This document shows, piece after piece, positions 60,655 to 64,000 of a DNA stretch of 64,000 nt (position 1 is its first letter; every line of letters starts with the position of its first letter). Under the pieces are notes generated by a model that saw only the letters and a program-made list of their open reading frames with translations, did no database searches and was not told the DNA's origin. The position numbers were made by a program, and so were the translations under genes. Origin of the DNA: Chiua virens (lineage: Eukaryota > Basidiomycota > Agaricomycetes > Boletales > Boletaceae); the NCBI GenBank assembly GCA_019787685.1, contig JAHNUO010000034.1, positions 186,001-250,000 of the forward strand. The letters are read 5' to 3'.

Positions 60655-62125
60655 ACTTTGACTTGCAGTGCTGGTAAGACACTCGAATGAACGCGCGAGC
60701 CTGAGTCACGGGAGGGAAGATCAGGTAGGGAAGAAGATCAAGTAGGGAAAAGGCGGAAAGGGTGGAGAAACCATTTCTGTTCAGCCCTACCAACTTATAG
60801 ATGATCTCAAATGTCCCGCTGCATGTGATAGGTTATAAACCCGGCAACTTTATAATATTGGAGGGACGTTCACGTTCAAATGAAACACTCTTCAACATGC
60901 ATCCGGGTCCGAATTGCCCCCATGTTGTCCCGAAGATCGGTGTGCGGGGTAATGCTATACGGTCGCTGGCATAAGCGACGAGGGAAACTTGAATGTACAA
61001 AGAGAGACGTAGTTCGACGTACAAGATTACTAGCGTTGAAACATTGGCCATTCGATGGGATACAGAGAAATATATAACAACTTTGAGAAACGTTACTTTC
61101 CAATCGGAAGTCGAACATCAATTCGGATAGTTACCATATTTCGAACTCAGACCCCAGCAAAGTGGGCAGCAGGGTTAGGGTTTCATATGTACCAAAACTT
61201 CAACTTTAGTCCTGCATGCTACCTTTCCGATTCTGCCTTCCCTTCTTCGCGGCAAGCCGGGACTCCGCACCATATGGCCGGGTAAGCTTGGTTTGAGACC
61301 ACGCTCTGAGAGCAGACTACAGTATTGGATCAAGGATGTCAATGAGCCAAGAATCAAGTTGGAGATCATGTGTGCATTCATTGGACTACTTATTGGCCAA
61401 CGTAAGTCAGCTAATCCTGAGCGATTTTTTTTTCCAGTTCTAAGTCGGAATATGTACAGAAGCTTACAGAACCCAGTCGGTGGGCCCGATCGGCGAGGAA
61501 ATGCTGCTCCTCGTGTCAACGCGACATTATAAAATATCTCGTCATCGATATGCGGGGTGACTCAGCAATTTCGACACTCACTCCTGCATAGTACTTAAGT
61601 ACCAAAATTTTGCAGCGAGCTTCGAGTTGGAAGTGTTTAAGCACAGTCCAGGGACAGGGTTCTAAATCAATCGTCTACTTATACTATTACTAGTGTGTCA
61701 GCGGTGTGCCTTGCTCGATGATTCCTGTCCTAGGTCTGGTTATTATCAGCAGCCGTTGGTTTCCCTCCGTCGGCAAACCCGCATGTCCAACCAGTTAGGT
61801 ACGTTGCACACCGATGCTCTGTAATATGTGCATGATCCGGCTCATCGATGTACCTCTCTGAATCGGTACTTACTGCACATGCTGGTGTCAACAAAACATA
61901 AGTGTACATACAGAGATCTTAGAAGTCACTCGTTACGGTGTCTGCCGTACCTGTAAAAAACGACCCTGACATCCAAGAGACGGTCAAGTACTTATAACCT
62001 TCACCTAACAACGGCATGCCCTGGCCTTCCTTCGTCCTTCCTTCCAACTACAGTCTTTCGCTTTTACTCTCCTCTAACGGCTTTTCCTTGACTGGCAGGA
62101 TTCCAACAGGAGATTACAGAGCATC
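60655..62125. other. Intergenic region, divergent promoters
   Basis: 1.47 kb between the serpentine gene (-) and the MFS gene (+). No ORF with recognisable motifs. Confidence 0.4.
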
Positions 62126-64000
62126 ATGCTCGATGGATCGGGCAATCCTCAGCGTTGCTGGTCGTTGTCGGTGCCAACCTTAGTGGATCCAGAGCAGGCA
62201 TCAGCGAGCCCCACTTCAACAGCGCTGGAATCCGAGTCTGTTATTCGTTCTCACAAGGATTTTGGGGTTTTCACTGTGCCCGCATGGTTGCGACATGACC
62301 CTTGTCGCCATTCGGATCTTGGACGGCGCACCCAGATTGGTATGAGTCTTGGTTGTACATTTGGTGAGCATGCCGTCACTTCATACGATGCGCCTGTCGT
62401 CTTAACGCACGGCTTCAAGTGGTGGCCAATCTTTATTATTGCCAGCCTCTCCTAAGTAGGAAAGGTCTATCTGTGGTACTGGATATGTTGCTCATTTATT
62501 ATCCAGTCGAGATGGCCGATTCATTCCACGAGACGTATTCAGAGGTAGCATGGTATGTTCCGCCTGCCTTCATCATTGCACACTGCTGATCAAATTCCAG
62601 GATACCTACCATGTATCAAGTGGGGTGCGTCTCTAGTCCCGTCATAGCGCCACTACTTGTAACATTTCCATATGACAGATACTGCATCGGGTTGTTCTTC
62701 ATTTCTCCACTTGGTGACATGGTTCGACGTCGTCAGTTGATCTTGGCACTTGTTTGCATAACAACTTGCATTTCGGTGGCCTTAGCGCTGTCACGAAACA
62801 TCACTATCTTTCGTACACTCGCCATTCTTATGGGCGCGTTCAACGTCACTCCTCAAATTCTCATACCTATGGTGGCGGACCTCGTTGAACCGCGACATCG
62901 TGCCTGTGCCGTTTCCATGCTCCAATCCGGTATCATGCTCGGCATCCTCCTCGGGCGTGTCATCGCCGGCATTATCGGCTATTACACCACCTGGCGGGTA
63001 GTGTATTACATGGCCATAGGCATGCAGACAATCGTTTTGTGCGGGGCCTATTTTATTATCCCGGATCACCCGCCCAAGAATCCGGACCTCACATATGTGG
63101 ATATCTTACACACCATGGTTACGTATTCTGTCACCGAGCCGAGCCTCATGCAGGCAGTCTTGATTAATATTGCTTCGGTGGCTGGTTGGTCCAATTTTTG
63201 GGTAACGCTCACATTTTTGTTAGGCGACGAGCCGTATCATTTCTCAACGTGGGTGTCCTTCTCACAATGTTTGCACCGCGAACTCGGCCGGCATCGAAAT
63301 AAAACATGCTTCTAATGCCTTCTTCGACCATTTACTAGGTTGTACATTGGTTTGTTCGGATTAATCGGAATTTTGGGCATCTTCTCGGGTCCGCTGGCGG
63401 GCCGCTTCATTGACAGGCGCGGTGCATGGTATTCCGTGCTCGTAGCGACGCTTTGCTTATTGGTCCTACAAAGTATCGAAATGGCCGCTGGCGGACTCCA
63501 CATTGGTGTCGTCGTTGTCGTATGCTTCGGGATTGATGCATTTCGGCAGACACAAACGGTCTCGCTGCAAACAATCATATTCAGGTGAGCATTTTTATTC
63601 GCACCCTCTGCGAAATGACTGATGAACTTGTTCCACTGAATTTTAACTTGAATCTTCCGCAGTATTTCTGAAGAGGCACGATCGCGCTTGAATGCTGTCC
63701 TCGGAGCTTCGGTATGTGTATCTGCTTATCTCTCGGCCCTTATTCGCTTCCGTCTCCCTTGAGTCCCCTCATGCTCTCGCTAACATTACGCTTTATTGAT
63801 CAATTCACACGTTCATTTCATCATCGACAGCTCTTTGCTGGTCAAGTTATTGGGTCCTCCGCTGGATCCCACGTCTTTCTCCGCTATGGCTGGCGCGCCG
63901 CCGCGGCACTCTCCGTTGGTCTTTATGGGTGGCAGTTGCTCGTTTTGTTTATTCGTGGACCAAATTGTGGGCGACATGTTTGGTTCGGGTACGAAGGTGG
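62126..64000 (+). CDS. MFS transporter, 3' end outside window
   Basis: Exons: 62126-62363, 62420-62455, 62507-62552, 62601-62624, 62679-63248, 63339-63584, 63663-63711 and 63831 to the window end. After a polar N-terminus (~60 residues) come alternating membrane segments: VVANLYYCQPLL, CIGLFFISPLGDMVRRRQL (the MFS motif-A-like GDxxxRR loop), SGIMLGILLGRVIAGIIGYY, LYIGLFGLIGILGIFSGPLA and LFAGQVIGSSAGSHVFLRYG. Small exons of 36, 46 and 24 nt occur near the 5' end and are all needed to keep the frame. It is a major facilitator of the proton-antiport drug-export-like type; the substrate is unknown. Confidence 0.88.

Overview
The window is nuclear DNA of a filamentous basidiomycete, most likely an agaricomycete. 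The genes are dense and broken by many introns of about 46-80 nt with GT-AG (sometimes GC-AG) borders. Several families are typical of mushroom-forming fungi: DUF6533-type and other serpentine membrane proteins, a 2OG-Fe(II) oxygenase family, and a GKFFP-motif family. A Rhizoctonia/Ceratobasidium-like source is a guess. Gene models come from reading splice sites and frames by eye. Family names rest on recognised motifs; no search was run.

Layout. 0-10 kb: a borealin-like C-terminus, an acidic repeat protein, a 2OG oxygenase, an uncharacterised basidiomycete protein, an Arl3/ARFRP1 GTPase and V-ATPase subunit c''. 10-15 kb: an intron-containing tRNA-Ala and two tandem DUF6533-type genes. 15.7-18 kb: two tandem HIT hydrolases. 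18.4-22.6 kb: RPAP1. 23.2-29.5 kb: broken remnants of a kelch protein (KEL3-like), an ISWI remodeller and condensin subunit CND3. 30.1-34 kb: an apparently intact large GTPase-like gene. 36-38.3 kb: a protein kinase. 42.3-48.5 kb: ROT1, proteasome beta-6, HIS1 and TRP4. 48.6-58.8 kb: a locally triplicated unit, one copy carrying a 905-bp element with 277-bp inverted arms. 59.3-60.7 kb: a serpentine membrane protein. 62.1-64 kb: an MFS transporter that runs off the window.

The most unusual feature lies at 30.6-32.6 kb. An 85-bp minisatellite sits inside the GTPase gene. In the sense direction each unit reads as a complete intron (GTAAGT... CTGAT ...CATAG) followed by exactly three bases. The flanking non-repeat DNA continues the same pattern. 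The result is 24 candidate single-codon exons separated by 25 introns, phase 0 throughout, with variable triplets and conserved intron bodies.

This array lies in a 4.9-kb domain (28337-33270) with only two CpG dinucleotides, in a window otherwise rich in CpG. The domain begins and ends inside genes and covers the 3' halves of two convergent genes (CND3 remnant and GTPase). In the GTPase, arginine codons change from CGN outside the domain to AGR inside it while the reading frame stays open.

Housekeeping genes (RPAP1, VMA16, ROT1, PRE7, HIS1, TRP4) read cleanly. Several other genes carry apparent one-base deletions, often in short homopolymers, so some breaks may be consensus errors rather than real mutations.
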